From the NCBI GenBank assembly GCA_015485665.1, contig WFTC01000004.1, forward strand, positions 1 to 49,144: a stretch of 49,144 bases of DNA, given 5' to 3'. A program made the translations under genes and the position numbers. Origin of the DNA: Candidatus Altimarinota bacterium (GTDB taxonomy: Bacteria > Patescibacteriota > Gracilibacteria > UBA1369 > 2-02-FULL-48-14). The notes under the pieces were generated by a model. That model made no database searches, was not told the DNA's origin, and worked only from the letters and a program-made list of their open reading frames with translations. Shown here piece by piece: positions 1-10,600 of the stretch (its first letter is position 1; each line of letters starts with the position of its first letter).

Positions 1-33
1 ACAATAAAAATCATTTTATTTTTAATAAAAGAG

Positions 34-62
34 TTGCAAAAATAACTTTAGTTTATTAAATT
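34..62 (+). promoter_or_regulatory. Possible sigma70 promoter for the HTH gene
   Basis: TTGCAA (34-39) and TAAATT (57-62) are separated by 17 bases, with the ATG of the small HTH gene 28 bases downstream. The surroundings are extremely AT-rich, so a chance match is possible. No RNA evidence is available. Confidence 0.35.
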
Positions 63-89
63 TAAACTCAGTTAAGTAAACCACTCCAA

Positions 90-263
90 ATGATGAAGCG
101 ACTTCTGACGCCGGAAGACGTGGCTGAGGTCTTGCAACTCCATCATTTGACTGTACTTAAACTTATTAAAAGCAAAAAACTCCGAGCTGTGAAGCTCGGT
201 CGGGTCTACAGGATTCGAGAAGAAGATCTTGAAAAATTCTTCCAAGAACAGTCTACGGCCTAG
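90..263 (+). CDS. Excisionase/MerR-like small HTH DNA-binding protein
   Basis: This 57-residue protein starts ATG ATG at 90 and ends with TAG at 261-263. Nearly the whole chain is one winged helix-turn-helix of the excisionase type (HTH_17/MerR-like). Residues 6-17 (LTPEDVAEVLQL) are the entry helix and turn. Residues 20-31 (LTVLKLIKSKKL) are the recognition region. The following AVKLGRVYRIREEDLEKF is the usual beta-wing and closing helix. Such proteins bind DNA as recombination directionality factors or as small regulators. No integrase or att site lies in the window, so a regulator is as likely as a mobile-element remnant. A longer open frame on the opposite strand at the same place is judged its shadow. 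Confidence 0.75.
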   Translation: MMKRLLTPEDVAEVLQLHHLTVLKLIKSKKLRAVKLGRVYRIREEDLEKFFQEQSTA

Positions 264-292
264 ATTTCTCCACCCTTTTAAACTCAAATAAC

Positions 293-463
293 GTGCTCTT
301 CAATTGCTTCTCTTGTGGCAAGCTTATATCTCTAAAAAAAGATCTTTGCCCTTATTGCATGATAGATTTATGTGAAGCGCGTAAGGCGGTTGAAGAAGAA
401 GTAAAAACTAAAAAACCGGCAATCAAAAAGAAATACAGTTTCTTTTCATTGCTTTCTCGTTAA
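293..463 (+). CDS. Small zinc-ribbon-like protein (GTG start)
   Basis: A 56-residue frame starts at GTG 293 and ends with TAA 461-463. Its first half holds two CxxC knuckles: CFSC at residues 5-8 and CPYC at about residues 19-22, spaced by a short basic loop, as in a small zinc ribbon. The second half is acidic then strongly basic and ends KKKYSFFSLLSR. The frame lies 29 bases after the HTH gene and may be cotranscribed with it. Its stop overlaps the stop of the converging minus-strand gene. The GTG start is a guess: no ATG is available in frame, and the frame opens after a TGA at 230-232. The zinc-ribbon reading rests only on the cysteine pattern. Function unknown. Confidence 0.5.
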   Translation: MLFNCFSCGKLISLKKDLCPYCMIDLCEARKAVEEEVKTKKPAIKKKYSFFSLLSR

Positions 464-1512
464 CCAGCTGAGCATTGTCTTCCATAAATCCCGCTTAAAG
501 CATCCAAAATAGCAGGGAAGTCTTGGACATTATTCATATTTATAGTTTGATTGATTCTATCAAGCAGCATCACTGATCTTGTAGTGCTAAGTGCACTTAT
601 TTCACCATAGAGTAATTCATATTCCGCCATGCGTTTATCACTTGCCAAGATGATATCTTCTTCATTTTCATCGGATTTAATCATGTCAAGATAAGTATTG
701 AAGTCAAAAGGAAGGCTTTCACTTTCGTCTATATTGGATTCTTCTCTTATTTCTTGGGAATAATTAAAATTAGAATTGAATTTGTTCCAAGCATCGGTAA
801 CATTTTGAACACCTTCACTAAAACCATCTTCCAGTCCTGAGTTATCAACTTCCGGAGTTATTGCATCTATAAAGCTTTTTTCTTGTGGAGTTTCAATTTG
901 AAAGTCAAGTTCACTCAAAGTGTCTTGAAAATCAAACCAGCTTTCATAAAGATCCCATGTAGGACCTTCTTGACAACTGGCATAGCTAAACAGAGAATCT
1001 GAATATTTTGACTGCCAAGTTTCAAACATCGCATCTAATTCTTCTTCTTTTACCATTGCATTCTTTTCAACAAAACGATTTTTCATATCTTCTTTTAAAA
1101 GCGTGAAAATCGCACTTTCTCTTTCTTCTATTTGAGAAATATCATCCGTATTGCGTACTTCCGCATTCAAATTTCTTACAAAATATTGTTCAAGCAAAAC
1201 ACGTTTTAATTCATACTGATATTCATTTACTTGAGCACCGCAAACTGCAGCTGCATTTTTGTAATCTTCTTTTATTGCATCATATTCCTCATAAAGAGGC
1301 AGTAAATCATTAACTTGGCACCAAGGTTTTAAAACATCTGTAAAGACTTTACCCTGTAATTCAGGTGGTTTAACACTTAATATAAAATTATAATAATCTT
1401 GCATACATGCGCCACCTTGAATATCTTTTGCAGCAAAAACATTCATTACTGAAGGAAGAAATAATCCAAGGCTCAAAAATAATACGCCTATGAAATTTTT
1501 GAATTTAATCAT
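460..1512 (-). CDS. Secreted helical protein, last gene of the giant-protein cluster
   Basis: A 350-residue protein of unknown family. The start is ATG 1510-1512, which overlaps the TGA of the upstream gene as ATGA; a TTG two codons earlier is less likely. Residues 1-27 form a signal peptide (basic IKFKNF, hydrophobic VLFLSLGLFLP, then NVFA). The mature part is acidic and mostly predicted helical, with cysteines near the N-terminus (GGAC, PWCQ, AVCG) and one internal (ASCQ). The chain ends R-Q-C-S-A-G, so a cysteine is fourth from the end, as in its three neighbours. It is the last of five overlapping genes that begin with the giant S-layer-type gene. This suggests a partner in the same extracellular assembly (inference). 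Its stop overlaps that of the converging zinc-ribbon gene. Confidence 0.8.
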   Translation of the reverse strand: MIKFKNFIGVLFLSLGLFLPSVMNVFAAKDIQGGACMQDYYNFILSVKPPELQGKVFTDVLKPWCQVNDLLPLYEEYDAIKEDYKNAAAVCGAQVNEYQYELKRVLLEQYFVRNLNAEVRNTDDISQIEERESAIFTLLKEDMKNRFVEKNAMVKEEELDAMFETWQSKYSDSLFSYASCQEGPTWDLYESWFDFQDTLSELDFQIETPQEKSFIDAITPEVDNSGLEDGFSEGVQNVTDAWNKFNSNFNYSQEIREESNIDESESLPFDFNTYLDMIKSDENEEDIILASDKRMAEYELLYGEISALSTTRSVMLLDRINQTINMNNVQDFPAILDALSGIYGRQCSAG

Positions 1513-3347
1513 GGACAATATGGTTTTTTAATAAGTTGATTTAGTGGAGCTTGTTCATCTACATAAGTATCTTTAAGCCAATCACTATAGTTTTGAAAAT
1601 ATATAAGAATACTGTTTAATTCTTCTTCCATTTGATTGTAGAGTTCATAGCTGCTTTTAACTTTTACTTTTAAATCTTGTTCAGCAATTATGTTTTCAAG
1701 TGCTTCTTTCTTTGCAATTTCAATTTCAGTCAATGCTTCCAAAGCTGTATCCATGCTTTCCGTCTGTCCACTAAGATTTAAATTGTTTAAATAATTTTCC
1801 TGTTCAAATTCAGTCGGCGTCTGACCGGCTGCATTAACATTGTTTAAATAAGACCAATCAATCAATGCATCCACAGTTTCATTAAAAGCTTTGTTGGCAT
1901 CATCATCAATATCATCACCAAGGTCTGTTGGAATTGGAACTGGCATAGAGTAAACGTTCAGGTCCAAATTTAATCCGTCCGCAACACTTTTACAAGTTCC
2001 GTCTTCAAACCAATTCTGAGGAACTTTATTTGCTTGTACTCCTCCGTTTAAAGTATCAGTTGTGGCAGCTGCAATATATTCAAGATGACATGCTATGCAA
2101 TCTTCATTTGCATCATAGTCTGAAACTGAAGATCCACCAGAGCTACCCCATGAATCTTGAACCAAGTTGACTGTTATACAAAAAACATCATCACAAGGTA
2201 AACTTCTGCTCCAATCACCTTCTTGAGCGCTAAGTGAATCCACAAAATTTTCAAAATTTTCTCTTAAAGCTGCCGTCTCAGGATTTTCACTCATGTTTGC
2301 CGGACTTGAATCTTGCACTTCGCTTTCTGTAGCAATGGCATCGGAGTCTTGATTTTTATTTTTTTCATAAGTTTCGTAAGCATCAAGAGCTTCTTGCAAG
2401 CTTTCATCTTCCAAGCAAACATATGGATTTATTACATCTTCCGTGTCCGTACTGTTTATATCATTTGTATCTCTTTCAATAAAAGTGACGCTCGGCAGCA
2501 AAGCCGTGACATTTTCTTCAGAGCTCAATTGCACACTTTCATTATCTGTTCCACTACGATCCGGATAATCAATAAATTTACCAAAGAGCAAATAATTTAT
2601 TAGATCCAAATCATAAAGAATGTCTATATTGGCGGAATTGCCAAGATCATTGTCAAAGAAAATTTCTGTGGCATAGGATTGGTAGGCAAGTTGACGATTT
2701 TCCATTTGAAAATCTAATTCTGCTTCATATGCTTTTTGTAAACTTGCAACTTCATTCAAAAGATATTCTTGAGTTCCAACAGAACTGTTTGTTTCAAGTA
2801 ACCTTTTTTTTGCATTTATGTAATTGCTTTGAGCCATAAAAGCTAAAAATTCTTCATTGATGCCGGATTCTTCATCTGCAAGCTGAGCGGCTTTCGCATT
2901 CATTTCTTCTTCCAAAGCTTTTAAATCCGCTTCTGCTTGCGCCACTTCCTCCGGTGTCATTTTGGCTCTCTCATTTATGGGGCTGAAATCATCTTCAAAT
3001 AATATAGCTTCAAGTTCATTTTTACTGTACATGCTTTCAACTTGCGCTAATTGAGAAAGTGCAGCTTCCGCAGGTGCTTTTACTATATTTTGATAAGTGA
3101 AAAGGTACAGATTCTGAAAAGGAGCATCTGCATTTTGAGCCAGTTCTTGGAGAGCTTGAGGGTCTCTTCCTTTATCTTTAAAACAATCTTCTCCTTGATT
3201 TTCCGCATATTCACAATATTTTTCCAATACCAAATCCACAAGATCACCACTTATCTCTTTAGCTTTTACAAAGGTGACATTTCCAAAGCTTATGCCAAGA
3301 AACAGGCTCAGAGCTATTCCGAATATGAAAGGCGATTTTTTTTTCAT
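1509..3347 (-). CDS. Secreted coiled-coil-rich protein with terminal Cys and one CxxCH
   Basis: A 612-residue protein of unknown family. The ATG at 3345-3347 overlaps the preceding TAA (TAATG), which fixes the start better than the TTG three codons upstream. The N-terminus is a signal peptide (MKKKSPFIFGIALSLFLGISFGNVTFVKA). Two long, acidic, Ala/Glu-rich helical stretches (roughly residues 95-230 and 520-600) flank a low-complexity Asp/Ser/Asn-rich middle. Residues 417-421 read C-I-A-C-H, which matches a haem c attachment motif, although a disulfide or metal site is as plausible. The chain ends KKPYCP, with cysteine second from the end. Gene coupling to both neighbours points to a shared complex (inference). 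Confidence 0.8.
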   Translation of the reverse strand: MKKKSPFIFGIALSLFLGISFGNVTFVKAKEISGDLVDLVLEKYCEYAENQGEDCFKDKGRDPQALQELAQNADAPFQNLYLFTYQNIVKAPAEAALSQLAQVESMYSKNELEAILFEDDFSPINERAKMTPEEVAQAEADLKALEEEMNAKAAQLADEESGINEEFLAFMAQSNYINAKKRLLETNSSVGTQEYLLNEVASLQKAYEAELDFQMENRQLAYQSYATEIFFDNDLGNSANIDILYDLDLINYLLFGKFIDYPDRSGTDNESVQLSSEENVTALLPSVTFIERDTNDINSTDTEDVINPYVCLEDESLQEALDAYETYEKNKNQDSDAIATESEVQDSSPANMSENPETAALRENFENFVDSLSAQEGDWSRSLPCDDVFCITVNLVQDSWGSSGGSSVSDYDANEDCIACHLEYIAAATTDTLNGGVQANKVPQNWFEDGTCKSVADGLNLDLNVYSMPVPIPTDLGDDIDDDANKAFNETVDALIDWSYLNNVNAAGQTPTEFEQENYLNNLNLSGQTESMDTALEALTEIEIAKKEALENIIAEQDLKVKVKSSYELYNQMEEELNSILIYFQNYSDWLKDTYVDEQAPLNQLIKKPYCP

Positions 3348-3991
3348 TAAGTGCAATAAGGTGAAGTTGCATTATTGAAGCGGGAAGGATAAAGCTCCAT
3401 TTGACGGCGGATTTCAGCCAAATTATTACGATAATTTTCCATATTCAAAATTAAATCTGCCATTTCTTTATGCAAAGGGTAAACGCTTGCAACTTGATTA
3501 TATACCGCCAAAGTAAGATCCAAACTGCTGCGAGCCACTTTTATCTCTCTATCAATTTTTGCATTGTCGTTTAAGACTTTAACGAAGGCACTATCCAGAT
3601 CTGTGATTGCTGTATCTTCTTCATCATATAGATCCAAATCGGTTTCCATTGATCTTAATTTCAATTCAAAATCAAGTAAATATTCATTTAAAAGCACAGC
3701 CAAACAATAAGTTGATACATTTGCATCACTACATTCATCCGCAGATACATAAGCTGTAGCTTCATAATCTTGATAATCCTCGTCAGTCAATTTTTCCAAA
3801 TATTTATTGACAGCTTCATTAACAAGAAGATGATACTGCACAACAACTTCATCTACACTATCTATCCCCTCAAAGAAATTGGCATTTGTAATGTCAGCTT
3901 TCAATCCTTGTCCAAACAGTGGGGAAATCAGAGTGCCAATTAAGAAAGATAGAGCAAGTCCGCGATAATGTTTTTTTAAAAAATTAATCAT
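3347..3991 (-). CDS. Secreted helical protein with terminal Cys
   Basis: A 214-residue protein of unknown family. ATG 3989-3991 overlaps the upstream TGA as ATGA; an in-frame TTG four codons earlier is rejected for that reason. A signal peptide covers about residues 1-31 (MINFLKKHYRGLALSFLIGTLISPLFGQ and on). The mature protein has a cysteine pair near residue 90 (ADECSD, STYCLA) and long amphipathic helices to the end. It finishes SPYCT, with cysteine second from the end. The overall design (export signal, N-terminal cysteine pair, helices, terminal cysteine) is the same as in the genes on either side, which suggests distant paralogy or a shared maturation rule (inference). Confidence 0.8.
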   Translation of the reverse strand: MINFLKKHYRGLALSFLIGTLISPLFGQGLKADITNANFFEGIDSVDEVVVQYHLLVNEAVNKYLEKLTDEDYQDYEATAYVSADECSDANVSTYCLAVLLNEYLLDFELKLRSMETDLDLYDEEDTAITDLDSAFVKVLNDNAKIDREIKVARSSLDLTLAVYNQVASVYPLHKEMADLILNMENYRNNLAEIRRQMELYPSRFNNATSPYCT

Positions 3992-4611
3992 TGACCCACG
4001 CAAGAGTTAATATAACAAGAAAAGGAATTATTAAATTTATTGAACATATTTGGGAAAGTAGCTTGAAAACTTTGCGACATATCCTTAAGACCTTCATTTA
4101 TGGCTTTCATTCCGTCAGTTGCCACAAAAGTACTTTTGCTGGCAGAAGAACTTATTATGTAAGTGCGCAACATGCTTGATGCAAGCAAAAGATATTGATC
4201 CCTGATACTTGCACAATATTCTTGTTTATCAGATGCGGCGTTAAAAGTATCATTTGCTCTGTCTTGTGCAATACTTTCTTCATATATATTTTCAAGACTG
4301 TAAGACACGTAACGATAATAAGTCATAATTTCATCCAAACGATCACTGGCAGGACGTATATCTCTACTTTGAATGTCAAGAAAGTTTCTATAATTTTCAA
4401 TCAGCGGAGCGGCTTCCTCTGCAAGTGTTTGCCCGCAAATATAATTTTTATAAGATTCTGTTTCACTTTCAATATCTTCTACTTCAATATCATCTCCAAC
4501 TTGAGCCTCTGCTTCATGTGAGACAAGCATTATAAAAAAGGCTATAAGTAAAGTTAGAAATATAATTCCAAGTAAAGATGCCAGAGTTTTCATGAAGCGT
4601 GAGTTAATCAT
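3988..4611 (-). CDS. Secreted helical protein, first small gene after the giant gene
   Basis: A 207-residue protein of unknown family. The ATG at 4609-4611 overlaps the giant gene's end by 8 bases. A second ATG at 4591-4593 gives a cleaner signal peptide (MKTLASLLGIIFLTLLIAFF) and is a real alternative. After the hydrophobic segment comes an acidic stretch, then helical sequence with cysteines at YICGQT and EYCASI. The end reads SCYINSCVGQ, with cysteine fourth from the end. It directly follows the 4350-residue gene on the same strand, so the two are almost certainly cotranscribed. No enzymatic motif is seen. A structural or chaperone-like partner of the giant protein is a guess from context. 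Confidence 0.78.
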   Translation of the reverse strand: MINSRFMKTLASLLGIIFLTLLIAFFIMLVSHEAEAQVGDDIEVEDIESETESYKNYICGQTLAEEAAPLIENYRNFLDIQSRDIRPASDRLDEIMTYYRYVSYSLENIYEESIAQDRANDTFNAASDKQEYCASIRDQYLLLASSMLRTYIISSSASKSTFVATDGMKAINEGLKDMSQSFQATFPNMFNKFNNSFSCYINSCVGQ

Positions 4612-7600
4612 CTATTATAAGAGTGTTACTGCTTTCAAATATAGTTCCTTCTTCATTACGTATTATAGCAAATACACTGTCACCCGCTCGTAAATCTGCA
4701 TCCCAATCAATATTGCCAAGGCATGGGCAGGCATTGCAGTTTTCACGAATCGCATAAATTCCAGCTTCAAGCATATATTCATAAGCATCGTCAAAGTCAT
4801 CATTTGAATCTTTTGGATCAGTACCTCTTGCAACTTCACTTCCATCGTCCACTCCACCTGCATCCGAATCCGGATTGTAAGGATCGGTACCGTATAAGCT
4901 TTCTTCATCATAATTAATCAAACCGTCTCCATCACTATCCAGATCAAAACAATTATTTGCTTTGAGTACGCGCACAGACATTTCAACAAAATCATAACGA
5001 GTAAGAACTTGATTTGGATTTGCAGCTTCTTCAGGAGTCACAATAAATAAAGCATCTCCGGCACTGTTGTCACCAAGCAAGTAAGGACCAAGATCCTGTG
5101 CAACTTCCATATAAGGTGCATACCAAGGCTCTCCTTCAGGATTGATATCTTCAATAACTCCCTCGTTTATCAGAGCTTCAATTATTATTTTTACAGCTTC
5201 CGCTCGGTTTATTGTATTTTCAGGTTTGAAAGGAGCTTGTCCATTCTCATCCAATTCCCCAAGATATCCAGTGATTAAATCATTCAAGAATGCTTCCTTT
5301 GTAAAAGGGTAGTACCAAGATGATACATCTAAAATATCATTGAAAACATTTGGTTCTAAATAAGCCTCTTCTCTTGGAACTATACATAAAATGCTCAGCA
5401 CGATCTTGGAAAATTCCGCTCTGTTAATGTTGTTGTCTGGCAAGAAATAGCGTTTACCATCAATTTCACTTCCTTCAATAACACCACGTTCAACCAATTC
5501 TAATATATCCGGATATAGTGGGTCATCCACGGAAATATCTTCAAAATAAATTCGTGTATCTTCACTAAGATCACCACTTTCTCCAAGCAATTTAGATTCA
5601 GAAAGACCCATTTCCGCAGTACTTTGAATTGTAGTTGTTTCAGGTCCTCCAACCCAAATTTCCATTTCCAAAACACCGTAATCATAGAGCTCAATTATCA
5701 TATAGTCATCCAAAGAGTCGGCGTATCGTTTAACAATTTTATAACGTTCAGAATTGTAGATATTTATATTCCCATCTGAAGTTATCTGCATATCCAAACT
5801 TCCATTTGCATTTCTGGCAGTGATCATTTTATCAGTGACCTCATATTGATTGCGATCAACATAGAAGTATGCCGTAAGGCTTTCCTGCAGTCCCAAATTA
5901 AGTCTTTCAAGTTTATTTGGAGATATAACTATGCTGCGCTGACTGTCTGAAACAAAAATGAAACTTCCCAAAACCGTACCGTTGCTCGTATCATAAACGG
6001 ATAAATGAGAAGGCCATCCATTGCCTGCTGCCAAAGCTTCCACATCATAGCCATCCTCTAATATGACAACTTGACGTGTATTTGGATTAAGCTGAGCAAT
6101 TACAAGTCCGTTTTTATCAAATACATTCAAAAGCTCATTATCTTTTAAATCATTAACAAGTAAATTACCCGCTTCATCTGTGAAATAAGGTCCATTGCCT
6201 ATTTCATTCACTGCGCCTTCTCTCTCTCTCACAAGGTAATAAGGCAGTTCATCTGTTGCAGGATCTGAAATACCTGAAACTTGGCTTGTTTTTGCTTCTT
6301 CCAAAATCAAATCGGGTACATAGACATTGACATTGACATATGTACTGGCTTGATTGCCAGCCACATCTGTGATAGTTAAAATGACTTTTTTTGTATCCGT
6401 ATTATCATAAGGACCTATTTCAGTTACCAGACCGCTTGCATCTACATCATTTTCAGAATCACCATCACCGTCACTATCTTTTGAAGCATCAAAATCCCAA
6501 AAGGCAGATACTATCTCTGAATCGCTATCAAAGGAGTTTTCAGCTGAAATTTCTTTTGTTTTGAAAATTGCAACATCTACACTTCCATTTCCAGCATTGA
6601 TAATCGGGTAAGGAGGTGAGGCATCTGCGCAAATTTGTGGATTAAGGAGAATATTATCAGATAAGGTGCCAATGCTGCCATCAGGATAAATACCACGTGT
6701 GCGAGTGTAATATGCACCATCTGATACATCAATAGTTGCACTTGGATTATCCGGATTGAGTAATTTTTCAAGCACAAAATTTTCATCATTATTTAAAGTT
6801 AAGTTTACACCTTCAGAAGTTTTAAGTTTTACCTTGCTTATCCATCCTTGCACTTTGATACCTTCATTTGGGAAAATCTCCATCCCTTCAATTATTTCCT
6901 GATCAGGATCTTTAGTGTTGAAATCAATCCATATTACACGCCCAGAGTCTATTCTCAGCACACGACTGGGATCTCTTCCCAGATTGATTATAATATTTTC
7001 AGGTAGTTCAACATTCATAATTCCACTTTCAGTTTCAATCTCAATTCTGACATTTGTTAAAGTTTGCAAGACTACATCTTTGGAAGTTTCAATTTCACCA
7101 TTTGCACCAATTAACAGACGAGCATAGGCATCATTCAGTTTTGCTCTCCCAAGCACATTATCCACAATTACACGGCTTTTTCTTATTTCCGGTATAAATA
7201 TGCCTCTTCCTTCTACTTCCATTTCAATATCTTCTTCTTCATTCCGCAGTACAACTTTACCTTCTTCCGAGTACAGAGTATTACCTGCCGAATTGCTTTT
7301 ACCATTTTCGTCATATAGTTCAATAGTGTTATTTTCCTCATTTTCAAGTAAAAGACGGCGTTCAATATTTTCTTCGGGAGAACCTATCATTGCGTCCATG
7401 GAATCATAAAGCAATACATCATATGCACTTGCTTCAAGTGAATCATTCATTGCAAAACTGGCGGATTTATAACTGTTCTTTCCAGTTTTAAAGTTCTTTA
7501 CAGCTCCATAGGCAGGCATTAAGTCTTTTACACTGTAAGAAATTGGATCTTTTTTTACATATCGTAAGCGAGGATTTTTACTGTAATTTTCTTTGAAATA

Positions 7601-10600
7601 AATATCTCCGCCCAAAGAATAAAGGACATCTTCATCTCCATCATTATCAAGATCCATGAACAAGATATTAACTTTTTTATTTGATTCTTGAGAGTAAGCG
7701 ACTAATTTTTCATTTACTCCAGACTCTTCATTGTAAATAAATATTCCTTCATTATATGCATAAGCTTCACTACCATATTCCAGAGCTTCAAGACCACCTG
7801 TTTCGTCAAGAGACGCAAGCTTAATATCCATTTCATCTTCTTTCACCAAAGTTTCAGGGTACCAAAGCTCTGAGCTCTGAAGTTCTTTTGAATCTTCGGA
7901 AGCTAATAAGAAACGAGGTTGCAGTGAATTTTCTTGAGCCAAATAACGATTAAAAGCTTCATCATCCAGACCTTTAAGAATTTGTGTGCCTTTATCAATA
8001 TTTTCAACATAAGCTATCAAACTTTCCCTCATGAAAGCCAATCCTGCAAGTGGGGTGTTTTGAATTGTTGCAAGGAATTTAGCATCCAAATCACGGCGAT
8101 TTGTAATGATTTCATCATATTTTTGCAGTAGCGGATCATCTTTAGCCAAGAATTCCTGACCGGCAATAAGCTCCACATTTTTTTCAGGCAGAGTCTTTGC
8201 CCATTCGCTTATACTTTCTTGTATCTTCTCAATTCCGGACTTTAAAGAGAGTAAGTTATTGCGCACAAGAGGATCATCTTTATATGCAAGAGCAGTTTCC
8301 AAAGCAGGATTATTTATATTGGAGTAGTTTAAAGATGCACTTAGATCCGACTGTGTTTTTGCTCCCAAATTGACTGAGTTTTCAATGCCTTCCACTGCTT
8401 CTATTATGGCATTTTTTACATCATCCACACTGCTGTTTATAAAGCTTTGGCTTTGAGTGCCTATATCTTTTACATAGTCATATATGGGTGTGAAATCCAT
8501 TGTAAGGTTCAAATAAGTATTAATTTCAATGCGCTCCAAGAAATCTTTCCGAAAGCCCGGCCATTCATAACTCAAACGAAGATCTGATGCTAAAAGCAAT
8601 CCGCCGGGGCGCTCTGTAAGATCTTCAATTTTTCCTTTGAGTAACATTTCATCAATTGGTATGAAACCGCTGCGAATTAAAGAGATTATTCTTAATATAT
8701 TGCTGCTTATGTTCAGTGCCGCTTGTACATCAGGTAAAATTTCAGGAATTGCGGGAGGAGGTGGCAAACTTGGTAATGTAGGCAAAGTTAAGGCTGGCAG
8801 ATCCGGCAATTCAAAATTCATATCAAAAGTTGGAAGAACCGGTATTTCCACATTGATATTGAAGTCCAAGTCAAGATCTGTGCTTGGTAAAATAAGTCTT
8901 GGCAGACTGGGTAAGCTGATTGGAGAAGGTTTAAATTTTACATCTGGCCATTTTACATCAAGACCGGCTTGAATTTGAGAAACATCAATTACAATATCCG
9001 GTAATTTTGGAAATTCTATAACCGGAAACTCAGGGACGAATACAAATAAATTGAATATCAATTGCAAAGCGCTATAGCGTTGATTGGTGCCCTGATCCGT
9101 TGCCTGCATAAAGTCCAAAGACAGATCAATTAGCAATTTCCAGCCATCAATTATTGATTTCATATCCACAACCCACTGAGCCCAAGCTTCAATGCGCTGA
9201 ATATTATCACTCATATAAGCTGCGGTTCTACTTAGAATCAGATCCAAATAAGAGATAATGCTTTTTGCGTAATATGATTGCAGGCTTCGTATTTCAAGAA
9301 TTTGTTGAGGTATTTCTGCATAGCTCTCCACTGCCGAAATATTTGCGTTTACAGCTCCTATTGTGTCATCTACGGCGGCAACGATTTCCCTGAGAACTTG
9401 CTCTTTTGCAGGATCCAATTTTTCTCCCACACAATTTTCTTTGGCAATCAGTTCACGTTTTCCGGCTTCCCCTTTCAATTCCAGACAAAACAATCCCAAA
9501 AAGCGCTCCAACTCTTCAATGGCATCTTGTGACCAGTCCGTGGCTTCCAAAACAAAAGCAAGCCGCTCTTCTTCACTGACTTGAGGGTAGTAAATTGTTA
9601 CAGGTTCAGGTTTGATATCTATCAATGGCAAAGATTGCGCATAATTCAGCCATTGTTCCAAATTAAAGATTCCACCACTTGTCAATTCTTCCACTTTTTT
9701 GCCATTTTCCGATGATAGAGTAAATTGGCTTTTTAAGCTTGAGCCACTGGGATACTTGAAAGTTATATCAGGCAGATCCAACATTTTGTAAAATTCCAAT
9801 TTTTGTTTTTTCCACCATTCTGTGAATACGGATGGAAAGCCGGGTACTTGTATATTTTTTTGAGAAGCAACTAAAGGTTCGTAATTTGTGAATATATCTG
9901 AGCTTAGAGTGCTTGGATCCGATTCCATTTGAATTTGGGAAGAAGCATCAATGCTGAAGGCTTGATTTATGCCGTCTTCAAATTCCGTAGCGCCACTTAA
10001 ACTTTCAGCAATAAATCTGTTTATTGCATCCGTTATGCCAAGAGCTTGGGTGATTGGCAGAGCAAAGCTGTAACATTTACCGGTAGGATATGCTCCTAAA
10101 CAAAGACCAAGTCCCAGACCCAAAGTGGTTGTTGGAGCCAAGTAGGTACGCATAGTGAAAGAAACATAACAAGATTTTCCAAAACATACGGGAGGTCCGG
10201 CGGGAGGTGCTATACCTGTTATTCCAAAAACCGGTGTGCCGGGATCAAACATCAAAGGAGTTCCCGTTAAAGGATCGTGAAAATAACCAGGCGCCAAAAA
10301 TGCCACACTTCCTGGCATTGCAATACACGATTCATTACAATTAAAAGTTGAAACAATATTTTCTATACTTGTTGAAATTGATTTTGAATTTTCGTCAAAC
10401 TTAGTCAGAGCACTTTCAATATCTTCACCGGCTTCAACGCCGGACTCTTTCCAAGCTTCAAGTGCCAATTCGGGATCTAGTAGCAGCTTACCGTCTTGGA
10501 CCCAGTTGTCTATAGTATCATTCCATCCATCTTCATCAATGTCAGCCTTACTTGAATAGAATTCATCAAGTGTATAAAATCCATCTCCATTCAAATCTTC

